Counted from the first letter of the stretch, positions 15,987 through 25,343 are shown. The stretch is DNA of 59,539 nt from Chloroflexota bacterium (GCA_029557965.1 JAKQIM010000052.1:1-59539); one strand, 5' to 3'. Program-made: numbers and translations. Notes: generated by a model from the sequence alone, not told the origin.

Positions 15987-16834
15987 ATTTCCTCTCCCAC
16001 AGCCGTATCATCCATCAGCGGCAGGGGAACTTCAAACAGGCGCGAGGTCAGCACGCCGTTTTGAATGCTGAACAGGCGGTACTGAGGGTTTGCCAGGCGC
16101 ACTGCCAGCGTGTCGATGGGGTGAAACGTGTAGCTGGTTGAACGCAGGCCCCAGGTTGGGATGCCGTATTCAACTTTCTCGTAAGAAATGTGCGTGTGCC
16201 CGGCAATGATGCCCAAGATGCGGGCGGTTGTGGTGGGGGCGCACAGGGCTTCCCAAAAAGCATTGACCTCGTCAGCGATAAAGGCATCCATCCAGCGCAT
16301 GTTCAACGATGTCACCTGGTGATGCATGCAGATGACCAGGGGCAGGCCGCTGCGCAAGCCCTGATCCAGGCAGTTGTACAGCTCAGGGTACAGGCGCGCT
16401 TTGCTGTCGGCGCCCCAATCCAGGCACAAGAAGAGCACCCCTTTGTGCTCAAAGGAGGCATTCAACATGCCCCCGGGCCGGCTGAGCGGGAAGAACTGCT
16501 CGCACATGCGTCGCCGGTCATCATGGTTGCCGGGCATCAGGTAAAGGGGGAGACCCTCCAGGCCGGGCCGCCTCATGCTCAGCGGGCCGGGAAACGCCGC
16601 CGATCCAGGGGCAGCCCCGAGTTCATTTTGCAGCCAGGTGTAGCCTTGGGGGGTGGGCGGGTCCACCAGGTCGCCGGTGGAGATCAAAAAATCGGCCTGG
16701 GGGGCGGCATATTGGGCCAGGTGCTGCAGGGTTTGCGTAAACGTGTAATTCACCGCATACCCCAGTCGAACGCTGGTAGCGCTCGGCCCCAGGTGATGGT
16801 CTGTGATTTGGATGAAGGAGAAATCTTCTGGCAT
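15983..16834 (-). CDS. Metallophosphoesterase, CpdA-like
   Basis: 283 residues with the metallophosphoesterase set D12-x-H14 (ITDHH), G54-D55, G102-N-H-D105, HH at 171-172 and GHTH (H213, H215), so a working two-metal centre is expected. Length and motif spacing resemble class III cyclic-nucleotide phosphodiesterases (CpdA) rather than Mre11/SbcD. The substrate could be a cyclic nucleotide, another phosphodiester or DNA; context with NurA and HerA favours nucleic acid or a signalling nucleotide, but that is inference. Overlaps herA by four bases and lies 26 bases after the HAS-barrel gene. Confidence 0.83.
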   Translation of the reverse strand: MPEDFSFIQITDHHLGPSATSVRLGYAVNYTFTQTLQHLAQYAAPQADFLISTGDLVDPPTPQGYTWLQNELGAAPGSAAFPGPLSMRRPGLEGLPLYLMPGNHDDRRRMCEQFFPLSRPGGMLNASFEHKGVLFLCLDWGADSKARLYPELYNCLDQGLRSGLPLVICMHHQVTSLNMRWMDAFIADEVNAFWEALCAPTTTARILGIIAGHTHISYEKVEYGIPTWGLRSTSYTFHPIDTLAVRLANPQYRLFSIQNGVLTSRLFEVPLPLMDDTAVGEEI

Positions 16835-16860
16835 CGGCTTTCCTCTGGCAGCTCACCTGC

Positions 16861-17463
16861 CTATGGCAATCCATCTGCCAGGGCGCCCAGCACGTTCATC
16901 AGCGTGGGGTAATCATCGCGCAGCAGGGTGATCAGCTCTTGCGTGGCGGTGCTGCCCCAGCCCCAGTTGCCGGCCGCGGCATGCGCAGCCTGGGCCTGCT
17001 GGACATGCGCTGCCAGCAGTTCAGCGGCAGGCAGGTCGGCGGCCCGCAGAACGTGGCGGAAATAGCCAAAGCGCCCCGCGGCGGTGAACTGGCGCAGCTC
17101 ATCGCCCTCGCACAGGTAGATCATATCCAGGCTGAGCGGCGGGCGCGGTGGCAGCAGGTGCGAAATGACCCCCTGCTGGCGGTAACCGACGGCCAAGACG
17201 CTCATTTCCAGCGGCACGTTGCGGTTGATGCGGTTATCGGCGATGATGTTGTCATCTATGCCTTCTGCGGTGACCAACTGCCGCACCAGTCCATCGTCGT
17301 CAATGTGGATATCGTAGATTAATCCATAAACCTGGTAGTCATCAGCCACGGGCACGCGCAGCAGTGCCCCAAAGGATGGGGCATCCACCTGGTCCACGCG
17401 GCAGCCCACCACAAAGCCAGATGTCCCGGCGCGCAGCAGCCTTCCGATCTCAATCGCTTTCAT
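16861..17463 (-). CDS. HAS-barrel-like small protein between NurA and phosphoesterase
   Basis: 200 residues. The first 80 (IGRLLRAGTSGFVVGCRV, then FGALLRVPVADDYQVYGLIYDI) read like the HAS-barrel found at the N-terminus of HerA and related ATPases, here without any ATPase domain. The C-terminal half is mainly helical and unassigned, ending in a segment that resembles ATPase-associated helices. Its ATG overlaps the nurA stop by four bases, so the two proteins are made together and may bind one another. It could be an adaptor between NurA and the HerA ring. The fold assignment is by eye and moderate. Confidence 0.6.
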   Translation of the reverse strand: MKAIEIGRLLRAGTSGFVVGCRVDQVDAPSFGALLRVPVADDYQVYGLIYDIHIDDDGLVRQLVTAEGIDDNIIADNRINRNVPLEMSVLAVGYRQQGVISHLLPPRPPLSLDMIYLCEGDELRQFTAAGRFGYFRHVLRAADLPAAELLAAHVQQAQAAHAAAGNWGWGSTATQELITLLRDDYPTLMNVLGALADGLP

Positions 17464-18635
17464 AGTTTGTGTCTTGTCCTCCCGCCCAGGTCTTTTCCGG
17501 CTTGCTTGAATGAGCGGCCCTCAACCGGGATGCCAAGCTGGGTCAGCTCGTGAAGAATCATCTGGGTTACTTCCTCTTGCTCGTCGTGGCTGACCACGGC
17601 TGTTTCGTGGGCGCGGTGCAGCAGGTAAGGGTAGGGGCGCGCCCCCATGATGCGGCATTGGTGGATCAATACGGCGTGCAGGCCGTCTAACATGGCCTGG
17701 TCTTTGGCAACCCAGGCCGGGATCTCGACGCGCGCCAATCCCTGCCGCCCACGACCGACGTTTAAATAGAAGAAGTGCAGCGCCAGGGCATCCTTGTAGC
17801 GCTTGGCCGATTGCGACTGCATGGCAAACACCGCCGAGCGCTGTCCGGGCTTGAGCAGGTCGCGGTACAGGTCCATATCCCGCACCCTTTGCAAGGGGCG
17901 ATAATCGCGCATCTCTTTGACCTGTTCTGGGCCGGCTTTGGCCACTTCGAGCAGGCGCACCACCAGCTCAGCAGATGGCTTATCTACATAACCGGCAGTG
18001 GTCACGTTGGCCTGGTACATCTGCTCCAGGATATGCAGGTACTCATCCAGGCTGCGCTGGAATTCGGCGGCTTCGTCGCCGCCATCCCCCTTGGCGCCCC
18101 ATAACTCCATCGGCCCATCTGTGAATGTGATCACTGGGGCGGGCGCCTGGGCGGCTTGCTCGGCCAACAGGATGCGTTCTTTCATATCTCGCCTTAACGA
18201 TAGCATTGTATCGCTGAGGTACGAGGCCTGGGCGTCATAGAATAATTTGCATTCCTTGAAAATTACAGGCGGACTGCCGGCAGCGTGCTGCATCTGGATC
18301 ACCCCCACGTTCACCAGGCCGTACTCCACCTCGGCGTGCCGGTCTACGAAGATCTGTGAGCCATCCGCCGCCAAAATGCTGGCCTGGGCCGGCAGGGGCG
18401 GCAGGTCAATGCAGGCATCCAGCCGCTCGTGAACCGGCAGCGCACAGCGCAGCGATGGGTCGTGGCTGCGCACCACTTCTTGTACTTTTTGGCGCAGTTC
18501 TTCAATGCGCCCGGCATGGATTTCCAGCAGTCGAAGGGCCTCTGCCCGCCGGTCTTCCAACTCTCGCTGGCGTTGGAGCGCATTTGCCCCCAGCTCTGTG
18601 ACTTGTTGGCGGACTTGTTGGAAATCCAGGGCCAT
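17460..18635 (-). CDS. nurA: NurA-family DNA nuclease
   Basis: 391 residues. A coiled-coil-like N-terminus (about 20-55) leads into the NurA nuclease core: D91-G-S in ILAADGSQIF, D173 in ITFTDGPMELWG, then YVDKPSAELV and a C-terminal YPYLLHRAHETAVVS. NurA is a Mn2+-dependent 5'-3' nuclease with an RNase H-like fold that works with HerA at DNA ends. It starts one base after the stop of the PilZ gene and overlaps the HAS-barrel gene by four bases, so it is embedded in a coupled operon. Family assignment is good; partner choice is by context. Confidence 0.85.
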   Translation of the reverse strand: MALDFQQVRQQVTELGANALQRQRELEDRRAEALRLLEIHAGRIEELRQKVQEVVRSHDPSLRCALPVHERLDACIDLPPLPAQASILAADGSQIFVDRHAEVEYGLVNVGVIQMQHAAGSPPVIFKECKLFYDAQASYLSDTMLSLRRDMKERILLAEQAAQAPAPVITFTDGPMELWGAKGDGGDEAAEFQRSLDEYLHILEQMYQANVTTAGYVDKPSAELVVRLLEVAKAGPEQVKEMRDYRPLQRVRDMDLYRDLLKPGQRSAVFAMQSQSAKRYKDALALHFFYLNVGRGRQGLARVEIPAWVAKDQAMLDGLHAVLIHQCRIMGARPYPYLLHRAHETAVVSHDEQEEVTQMILHELTQLGIPVEGRSFKQAGKDLGGRTRHKL

Positions 18636-18636
18636 T

Positions 18637-19341
18637 TTATCCGGCTTTGTCTTTACACATCGATTCGAAGATCAATTGCAGCTCGCCCAGGGTTTCCTTT
18701 TCGCGCTGTTGGATATAGCTGAGCAGGAGCGGTTCAACCTCAGGGTTGGGAAAGATGCGGATGCCCAGGCGGTGCAAGAAGGTGCCCTCTTGATCCACCA
18801 CGTTGGTGACCCTGCCGTTGAAGCGCACGATCGTCTCAGTATTGGGCAAACGGAAATCGACGTAGACCTCTTTCTCTTTCTCAAACGACAGGTCGCCGTA
18901 GATGTAGGCGGCAAAAGTACATACCCCAACGCCGGTGGAAGAGATGTCGGCAATTTTTCCGCCGATGCGCCGCCGGCCATCGTATATTTCAGCGTCAATG
19001 GGCTCATTGGGATGAACGCGTATGGCCGTGCGCAGCCCCACCTTGTTGCCACTTTCCACAAACTCCATCAGCGCCACGCGCTGCTTGGGCACATCGGCCC
19101 CCACCACGTTGGCGCGGTAAGTCTGCAGCAGCCGCTGGCTTTGCAGGTAAGTCTTGCCCTCCAAAGCCATGCAGACTGCCTGGTGTGGGTGCACCGACAG
19201 GCCCACCATGCCGCGATCTACGGCGACAATGGTGGCTGGATAATTGATCGGAAAGCCGCGATACGTGTTGAGCAGGGTAACGCTCTCGTTATCGTTAGAA
19301 ATCTTGCGGAAGATGGTCATCAGTTCATCGTTTGCTTCCAT
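18637..19341 (-). CDS. PilZ-domain c-di-GMP-binding protein
   Basis: 234 residues from ATG 19341, which has TAAGGAG 8 bases upstream; the GTG at 19350 is too close to that site. An N-terminal YcgR-like or unknown domain (1-98) is followed by a PilZ domain with both binding motifs intact: R104-x3-R108 (LRTAIRV) and D132-x-S-x2-G137 (DISSTG). It should bind cyclic di-GMP. The stop is one base before the nurA start, so sensor and nuclease are almost certainly on one mRNA. A possible -10 box TATACT lies at 19391-19386 on the minus strand, just past the ATPase stop, without a good -35. Confidence 0.85.
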   Translation of the reverse strand: MEANDELMTIFRKISNDNESVTLLNTYRGFPINYPATIVAVDRGMVGLSVHPHQAVCMALEGKTYLQSQRLLQTYRANVVGADVPKQRVALMEFVESGNKVGLRTAIRVHPNEPIDAEIYDGRRRIGGKIADISSTGVGVCTFAAYIYGDLSFEKEKEVYVDFRLPNTETIVRFNGRVTNVVDQEGTFLHRLGIRIFPNPEVEPLLLSYIQQREKETLGELQLIFESMCKDKAG

Positions 19342-19393
19342 CCCACACACTCCTTACCGCACACACTTCGAATGAAATCGATACAAGTATATT

Positions 19394-22279
19394 TTACGCC
19401 ATCTTAAGCTTTTTTTGCGCGTCTTGTTTGCGCAAAATGAATTTGAGGATTTCTTCAGCCACTGCCGGGATAACAGACAAGCCCAAGATCACGCCCCATT
19501 CAGCCAGGCTGGGCATGTGGGTGTTGAAGATGGGCTGTAAGAACGGCAGGCCTACCACCGCCATCATCAAGACCAGCGAGAGACCCACAGCATACTGCAT
19601 GTACTTGTTGGAGAAGACGCCAATCTGGAAGATCGAGGCGCGTTCAGAGCGAACGGTGTAAGCACGCAGCAGCTCGCACATCGAAAGGGTTACAAAGGCC
19701 ATCGTTTCGGCTGTTTGGACATCCACACCACTGTAGTTGAAGCGCAGCAAGAACAGGAACGGATTCTCGCCTGCCGGCAGGTGCCCCTGGGCTTCCAGCT
19801 CCCACAGCAGGCCGATGATAAAGGCAGCCAGGGTGGCGAAGGTCTGCGCAAAGCCCTGCAAGATCAGGCCAGAGCTCATGGAGCGGTTGATGATGGGTTC
19901 GTTGGTGGGGCGCGGTGGGCGCTGCATGGTATCGGGGTCGCCCTTTTCCATCGCCAGCGCCAGGGCCGGCGCACCGTCGGTCAACAGGTTCAGCCACAAC
20001 AATTGAATGACCGTCAGCGGGCTGGGCAGGCCGGCCAAGGTAGCCAGGAAGATGATGGCGATCTCGGCGACGTTGGAGGAGAGCAAGAAATACACAAATT
20101 TACGGATGTTCTCGTAAATGATGCGCCCCTGTTCCACGGCAGCCACGATGCTGGCGTAGTTGTCGTCCGTCAGCACCATGTCGGCGCTGCCTTTGGCTAC
20201 ATCGGTGCCGGTGATGCCCATAGCAACGCCAATGTTGGCGCGCTTGATGGAGGGGGCATCGTTCACCCCATCGCCGGTCATTGCCACCACCTCGCCGCGA
20301 GCGCGCAGGGCATCTACGATGCGCATCTTGTGTTCCGGCGAGACGCGTGCAAATACATCGGTAACAGCCACTTGCTCTGTCAACTGCTCGTCGGTCATAG
20401 CGTTCAAATCGTGGCCGCTCAACACCTGGTGATCGGGCCGCAGCAAGCCGATGGATTGGGCAATGGCGCGAGCCGTGTTGGCGTAGTCACCGGTGATCAT
20501 GATGGTCCGGATGCCTGCCGTCAGGGCGTTCTTCAGCGCGGGGGCCACCTCAGGCCGGGGCGGGTCGATCATGCCGATCAGCCCAACGAAGACCAGGTCT
20601 TTTTCCAGGGCCGCGGCATTGCTGGTATCGGGCATGTCAGGGCGAACATGGTACGCCATGCCCAGCACGCGCAGCGCCTGCTGGCTCATCATATCATTGG
20701 CTTCTAGGATGCGCTGGCGGGCCGCCTCATCCAACGGAGCCGAGGTATCGTCAATGCGTTGGTAGTGGCTGCACAGCTCCAGCACCATATCTGGTGCGCC
20801 TTTGATGGCAATCACATACTGGTTGTTATGCCTCTCTTGATCATAGAAAGGCGAGATGTCTTCAGGGGTCAGGTCTTTGATGTGGTGCACCGTGATCATG
20901 CGCTTGCGCTCAGAGTCAAAGGGCACTTCGCCCACCCGGGGGTAGGCCTCGTAAAGCGGGCGCGGCAGTGCGCCGGCCTTGGCTGCGGCGACCACCAATG
21001 CGCCCTCTGTGGGGTCGCCGATCATGCGGTAGGTTTGTTCTTCCTCGCTGGTGCCCGATATCTCCAGCTCGGCATCATTGTTCAACGCCCCCAGCCACAG
21101 GGTGGTCAGGATGGCCGGGTAGTCGGTCAGCTTGACGGGTTGGCCGTCTTGGCTGAATTCACCCTTCAGGGCATAAGGTTTCCCGCCCACGGTGATCGTC
21201 TGACCATCTGCCCACAGGGTGGTGGCGGTCATCTCGTTTTGGGTTAAGGTGCCGGTCTTGTCTGAGCAGATGGTGGTGGTAGAGCCAAGCGTTTCCACCG
21301 AAGACAGGCGGCGGATGAGCGCATGGCGGCGGGTCATCTCGCGCATCCCCAGCGCCAGGCTGATGGTCACCACGGCAGCCAGCCCTTCGGGCACAGCCGC
21401 AATTGCCAGGCCAACCGCCAACATGAACATTTCCAGCGGCTCGTTCCCACGCAGCCAACCCACCAAGAACACGATGGCACAAATCGCCAGGGCGCCCCAG
21501 CCCAGCATCTTGCCCAACTGGTCCAGGCGTTTCTGCAGGGGGGTGGGTTCGTGGCCCACAGATTGCAGCATCTCGGCGATCAGGCCGATTTGGGTGCGCA
21601 TGCCGGTGCTGACCACCACGCCGCGCCCGCGGCCATAAGAGACCATGGTGCCCATGAAGGTGGTATTCTTGCGGTCGCCCAGGGGAATATCGGCCTGCAG
21701 GTTGATATTGGCATTCTTTTCTACCGGCACCGATTCGCCCGTCAGGGCGGCCTCTTCCACGCGCAGATTAACCGCTTCGAGCAGGCGGATGTCGGCGGGA
21801 ATAAAGTTGCCGGCCTCCAACATCACAATATCGCCGGGCACCAATTGGGGCGCAGGCAGCGATTGGCGGTGACCATCCCGCAGCACCTGGGCCTCAGGCG
21901 CACTCAATTTCTTCAGGGCCGCCAGTGCCTGCTCGGCGCGGCTCTCTTGCACAATGCCCAACACCGCGTTCATCACCACGATGATCAGAATGGCAATCGC
22001 TTCTTCGTAATCGCCCAGCACAGCCGAGATGAGCGATGCCACCACCAGCATGATGACGATGAAATTGTTGAACTGATCCCACAACATCTGCCAGAAGGTT
22101 GCACCAGGGGCCTCGTCCAATTGATTGAGGCCGTATTGTTGCAAACGCTTCTCAGCCTCTGCCGCACTTAAACCGGTGTCAGACGGCGTGGCCAATTGGC
22201 GCAGGGTTTCTTCAGAGGTTAAAGCATGCCAGCTTTCGAGGACAGGCTTTTCTGGGGCGAGCTTCTCTTGTTTGGGCAT
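19394..22279 (-). CDS. Cation-transporting P-type ATPase (P2, Ca2+-type)
   Basis: 961 residues, the length of SERCA/PMCA-like bacterial pumps. Order of motifs: N-terminal cation ATPase domain, TGES actuator loop (180-183), PEGL in membrane helix 4 (297-300), phosphorylated D340 in DKTGTLT, GDGVNDAPS hinge and a four- to six-helix C-terminal bundle. VAAVPEGL and WLNLLTDGAPALALA match calcium pumps more than heavy-metal or K+ types, though Na+ or Mn2+ cannot be excluded. ATG 22279 has GGAG 5 bases upstream. It faces away from icd across a shared promoter region and precedes the PilZ-NurA cluster by 52 bases. Confidence 0.92.
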   Translation of the reverse strand: MPKQEKLAPEKPVLESWHALTSEETLRQLATPSDTGLSAAEAEKRLQQYGLNQLDEAPGATFWQMLWDQFNNFIVIMLVVASLISAVLGDYEEAIAILIIVVMNAVLGIVQESRAEQALAALKKLSAPEAQVLRDGHRQSLPAPQLVPGDIVMLEAGNFIPADIRLLEAVNLRVEEAALTGESVPVEKNANINLQADIPLGDRKNTTFMGTMVSYGRGRGVVVSTGMRTQIGLIAEMLQSVGHEPTPLQKRLDQLGKMLGWGALAICAIVFLVGWLRGNEPLEMFMLAVGLAIAAVPEGLAAVVTISLALGMREMTRRHALIRRLSSVETLGSTTTICSDKTGTLTQNEMTATTLWADGQTITVGGKPYALKGEFSQDGQPVKLTDYPAILTTLWLGALNNDAELEISGTSEEEQTYRMIGDPTEGALVVAAAKAGALPRPLYEAYPRVGEVPFDSERKRMITVHHIKDLTPEDISPFYDQERHNNQYVIAIKGAPDMVLELCSHYQRIDDTSAPLDEAARQRILEANDMMSQQALRVLGMAYHVRPDMPDTSNAAALEKDLVFVGLIGMIDPPRPEVAPALKNALTAGIRTIMITGDYANTARAIAQSIGLLRPDHQVLSGHDLNAMTDEQLTEQVAVTDVFARVSPEHKMRIVDALRARGEVVAMTGDGVNDAPSIKRANIGVAMGITGTDVAKGSADMVLTDDNYASIVAAVEQGRIIYENIRKFVYFLLSSNVAEIAIIFLATLAGLPSPLTVIQLLWLNLLTDGAPALALAMEKGDPDTMQRPPRPTNEPIINRSMSSGLILQGFAQTFATLAAFIIGLLWELEAQGHLPAGENPFLFLLRFNYSGVDVQTAETMAFVTLSMCELLRAYTVRSERASIFQIGVFSNKYMQYAVGLSLVLMMAVVGLPFLQPIFNTHMPSLAEWGVILGLSVIPAVAEEILKFILRKQDAQKKLKMA

Positions 22280-22348
22280 TGAATCTCCGTTAATTGCAAT
22301 TGGAATTGTGGATGATACTCACAGGGGGCATCAAAAACACAGACAAAA

Positions 22349-22371
22349 TTATATCGCAAGTTGCTATAATC
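22349..22371. promoter_or_regulatory. Back-to-back promoters of the P-type ATPase and icd
   Basis: TATAAT at 22354-22349 on the minus strand (TTGGTT 18 bases upstream) would serve the ATPase with a leader of about 60 bases. TATAAT at 22366-22371 on the plus strand, preceded by TGC as in an extended -10, would serve icd with a leader of about 11 bases that holds AAGGA. The two -10 boxes are 11 bases apart. Confidence 0.5.
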
Positions 22372-22388
22372 AACCAAAAGGATTAATC

Positions 22389-23696
22389 ATGGCAAACAAA
22401 ATCTTACAGCGCTCTGCGGCAGGCCAAAAGATCAGCCTGCAGAATGGTATACGAAATGTGCCCGATCACCCAATCTTGCCCTTCATCGAGGGAGATGGTA
22501 TTGGGCGAGATATATGGCAGGCTGCGGTGGGTGTTTTTGACGCCGCCGTCGAAAAGGCCTACGGCGGGCGGCGCAAAGTGGCCTGGTTGGAGGTTTATGC
22601 GGGTGAAAAGGCCTTTAGCCAGTTTGGCACCTGGCTGCCAGCCGAAACGATCTCCGCCTTCCGCCAATTCTCGGTTGGCATCAAAGGCCCCCTGGCGACC
22701 CCCACCGGCGGTGGATTCCGTTCGTTGAATGTGGCGCTGCGCGAAGCCCTTGACCTGTATGTTTGCCAGCGGCCGGTGCGCTATTTTGCGGGCGCGCCCT
22801 CTCCGGTCAGTCGCCCAGAGCAGGTGAATATGGTCATCTTCCGCGAGAACACCGAGGACCTCTACAATGGCATCGAGTTTGAGCTTGGCTCGGCAGGCAG
22901 CCAGCAGTTCAAGGCCCTGTTCAAAGATCACTTCCCTGCCGAGTATGCAAAGATCCGTTTTCCAGATACTGCCGGCATTGGCCTCAAGTTGGTCTCAAAA
23001 GAGGGCACCTGCCGCCTGGTACGCGCTGCCATCCAGTGGGCCTTGGATAACCGGCGCAAGAACCTTACCCTGGTCCACAAGGGGAACATCATGAAGTACA
23101 CCGAGGGGGCTTTCCAGAAGTGGGGGTACGAGCTGGCAGAAGCTGAGTTTGGCGACCGCGTGTACACCCGGGCGCAGTGGGAACGTACCAGAGCCGGGTG
23201 CGGCGAGAGCGCAGCCAATGCCGAGCAAGAGGCGGCCTTGCAATCTGGCAGGCTGTTGATCAAAGACTTGATCGCCGATACGGTTTTTCAGCAGACCATC
23301 ACCCAGCCTCAAGAGTTTGACGTGCTGGCAACCATGAATCTGAACGGCGATTACCTGTCGGATGCGCTGGCAGCTCAGGTGGGTGGGATGGGGCTTGCCC
23401 CGGGCGGCAACTGGAACGCTGAGAGCGGGCAGGCGGTCTTTGAAGCCGCCCACGGCACCGCCCCGCGATACGCCGGTAAAGACCTGGCGAATCCGAGCGC
23501 GCTGATCCTTTCGGGTGAGATGATGTTCCGCTACCTGGGCTGGTTTGAGGCTGCCGACCTGATCTTTAACGGGGTGGCGGGCGCCATCGCCGCCCAAACC
23601 GTTACCTGTGACCTGCACCGCATGCTGAAAGACTCCACCCCGCTCAGTTGTTCTGAGTTTGGCCGGGCGGTGATCCGGCAGATCAAGCTTTCTTGA
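22389..23696 (+). CDS. icd: NADP-dependent isocitrate dehydrogenase
   Basis: 435 residues from ATG 22389, with AAAAGGA upstream; the open frame extends further left but only as antisense of the ATPase. It matches the Escherichia coli-type enzyme (EC 1.1.1.42), making 2-oxoglutarate in the TCA cycle. Seen are FIEGDGIGRDIW, the substrate and regulatory serine segment GGFRSLNVALRE, FRENTEDLYNGIE, LVHKGNIMKYTEGAF and AHGTAPRYAG, where Arg-Tyr at the positions of the E. coli Lys-Tyr pair favours NADP. The final 14 bases overlap the convergent helicase-associated gene. Confidence 0.95.
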   Translation: MANKILQRSAAGQKISLQNGIRNVPDHPILPFIEGDGIGRDIWQAAVGVFDAAVEKAYGGRRKVAWLEVYAGEKAFSQFGTWLPAETISAFRQFSVGIKGPLATPTGGGFRSLNVALREALDLYVCQRPVRYFAGAPSPVSRPEQVNMVIFRENTEDLYNGIEFELGSAGSQQFKALFKDHFPAEYAKIRFPDTAGIGLKLVSKEGTCRLVRAAIQWALDNRRKNLTLVHKGNIMKYTEGAFQKWGYELAEAEFGDRVYTRAQWERTRAGCGESAANAEQEAALQSGRLLIKDLIADTVFQQTITQPQEFDVLATMNLNGDYLSDALAAQVGGMGLAPGGNWNAESGQAVFEAAHGTAPRYAGKDLANPSALILSGEMMFRYLGWFEAADLIFNGVAGAIAAQTVTCDLHRMLKDSTPLSCSEFGRAVIRQIKLS

Positions 23697-25332
23697 TCTC
23701 TCCCAGGTAACCCAACTCTGCCAGGGCCGCTAACACTTTCTCGGCAGAGCCAGGCTTGATGGCAATCGCTGCCGGGCCGAGCGGCTCGCCTAAGAAGCGG
23801 CTGGCGCGCGATTGGCGCAAGGCTTGTAGCACCTCCGGCGAGCTGAACCGCAGCACCTCCAGGCTTTCCAGGCGGGCGGCGCTGCCTTGCTCTTCCCAGC
23901 GTTCCAGCGCCCTCACCAGCGTGGGGGGCATGCTTTCGGCGTGGCGGCGCAGCAGGCCCAGCAGGTGGCCCATCGTCAGCCCTTGCTGCCGGGCGCGTGC
24001 CAATGATGCCGGTGTCAGGCGGTATGTATAAGCCTGGTCGTCTTCCTTTTCCCACTCACAAAAACGGGCCAGTTGGTAGCGTGCCAGGCGCGGCAGGCGG
24101 CGCGGGGCATGCAGCCGGGCATCTGAGCGCACCTTGAGCCGATCTTGTTCTGCCGGCAGCCCGGCAGGGTCTTTACCTTGCAGCAGCGCCTGGGCCCAGG
24201 CCGACCAGCGAAAGGCTGTCACCGGGCGGTGTTCGCCCTCTTTATCTCCAGAGGGGGCCGCCAGATCCAGGATGCCCAGCCAATGCAGTGGGCCACTGAC
24301 CAGGTAGCGGACCAGTGCGCCATCCACAGCCTCCCAATGCTCAAAGCCGCGCAAGAATTCGCCGCTGTGCGTATCGCGCAGGTGCCAGGCGTCGTAATTG
24401 CCATGTGGGCGCTGAAAATCAGGCTGGCGTTGTTTGATGGCTGTAATGAAGGCTGGCAAGCTCCACCAGGTGCCCGCGGGCGTGTTGGCCAAAAACCCAA
24501 GCACGGTCTGGCGGGTCTTGAGCGGTTCATTTAGCCAACTGCCCTCGGCGCTCAGGCCAGGCAGCAGGCGCAGTTCGTTGAAGCTTTGGCTTTTTAACCA
24601 GGCCCTGGCCAATTGGCCCAGGGCTTCGCCGCGCCCGGCCTCGAGAAATTGGCGCGCCGCTTCTGGTTGGGGGATGCTGGCGGCATCCAACAGGCCTGCC
24701 TCTGCCAGGAGTGCCTTCAGCACCTCGGCGGGCAGGGGCAGAGGCCCCAGCGCATACGGCTCGCTTGGCAGGGCCCGCCCCATGCGCAGCGCAGCCAGCA
24801 GGGTGCAGGCATGCTCCAGCAGGCGGTCAGTGGCCTGGAACTGCCGGGCGCGTTCAACCGGCAGGGCGGCGCGCCCCAGGGCCGCGCGTTCAGATTGGCG
24901 CGGCGGCGGCAGCCGTTCGATCAGATCATCGGGGATATAAGCATATTCTTCGGGCCCGGCGGCGGTATCGAAGAATGCCCGCCCCACCAGCCCGCGGTAC
25001 CACAGCCTTTCGGTGGCTGAGACCGGCTCCAGGTAGGGCATCTCACGGTCGCGGCGGGCAGGGCCCATTTCGCGCAGCTCTCCGTAGCGGCGTACGAACA
25101 ATGCCCAGGGCATGCGCCCGCCCCCCAAGGCCAGATCTTCCAATGCAGCCTGCACTTCACCAGGCAGGCCGGCCACCGTTTCGGCCGCTTGCAGTGGGTC
25201 AAGCATCTCGCGCTCTAACTGCTGCAGGCCGGCCCGCACATCCGGCGCAGCCAGCTCGAGCCCCCACAAGCGGGCAATAATGTGCAGGTGGCCCAGGTCA
25301 AATCCTTGCAGACACTCTGACAGCGTGGGCAT
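23683..25332 (-). CDS. Helicase-associated (Helicase_C_3/XPB-type) domain protein without motor
   Basis: 549 residues, Leu/Ala/Arg-rich. The C-terminal 170 residues (LKVRSDARLHAPRRLPRLARYQLARFCE in part, ending in a LRFSSPEVLQALR and LAALAELGYL pattern) look like the domain PF13625 found at the C-terminus or N-terminus of some XPB-like helicases. No Walker A or DEAD-box motor is present. The N-terminal part has winged-helix-like segments but no motif I can name. It follows the lipid kinase by 11 bases on the same strand. A DNA-binding accessory role is likely but unproven. Confidence 0.55.
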   Translation of the reverse strand: MPTLSECLQGFDLGHLHIIARLWGLELAAPDVRAGLQQLEREMLDPLQAAETVAGLPGEVQAALEDLALGGGRMPWALFVRRYGELREMGPARRDREMPYLEPVSATERLWYRGLVGRAFFDTAAGPEEYAYIPDDLIERLPPPRQSERAALGRAALPVERARQFQATDRLLEHACTLLAALRMGRALPSEPYALGPLPLPAEVLKALLAEAGLLDAASIPQPEAARQFLEAGRGEALGQLARAWLKSQSFNELRLLPGLSAEGSWLNEPLKTRQTVLGFLANTPAGTWWSLPAFITAIKQRQPDFQRPHGNYDAWHLRDTHSGEFLRGFEHWEAVDGALVRYLVSGPLHWLGILDLAAPSGDKEGEHRPVTAFRWSAWAQALLQGKDPAGLPAEQDRLKVRSDARLHAPRRLPRLARYQLARFCEWEKEDDQAYTYRLTPASLARARQQGLTMGHLLGLLRRHAESMPPTLVRALERWEEQGSAARLESLEVLRFSSPEVLQALRQSRASRFLGEPLGPAAIAIKPGSAEKVLAALAELGYLGEIKKA

Positions 25333-25343
25333 ATATTCTCGCG

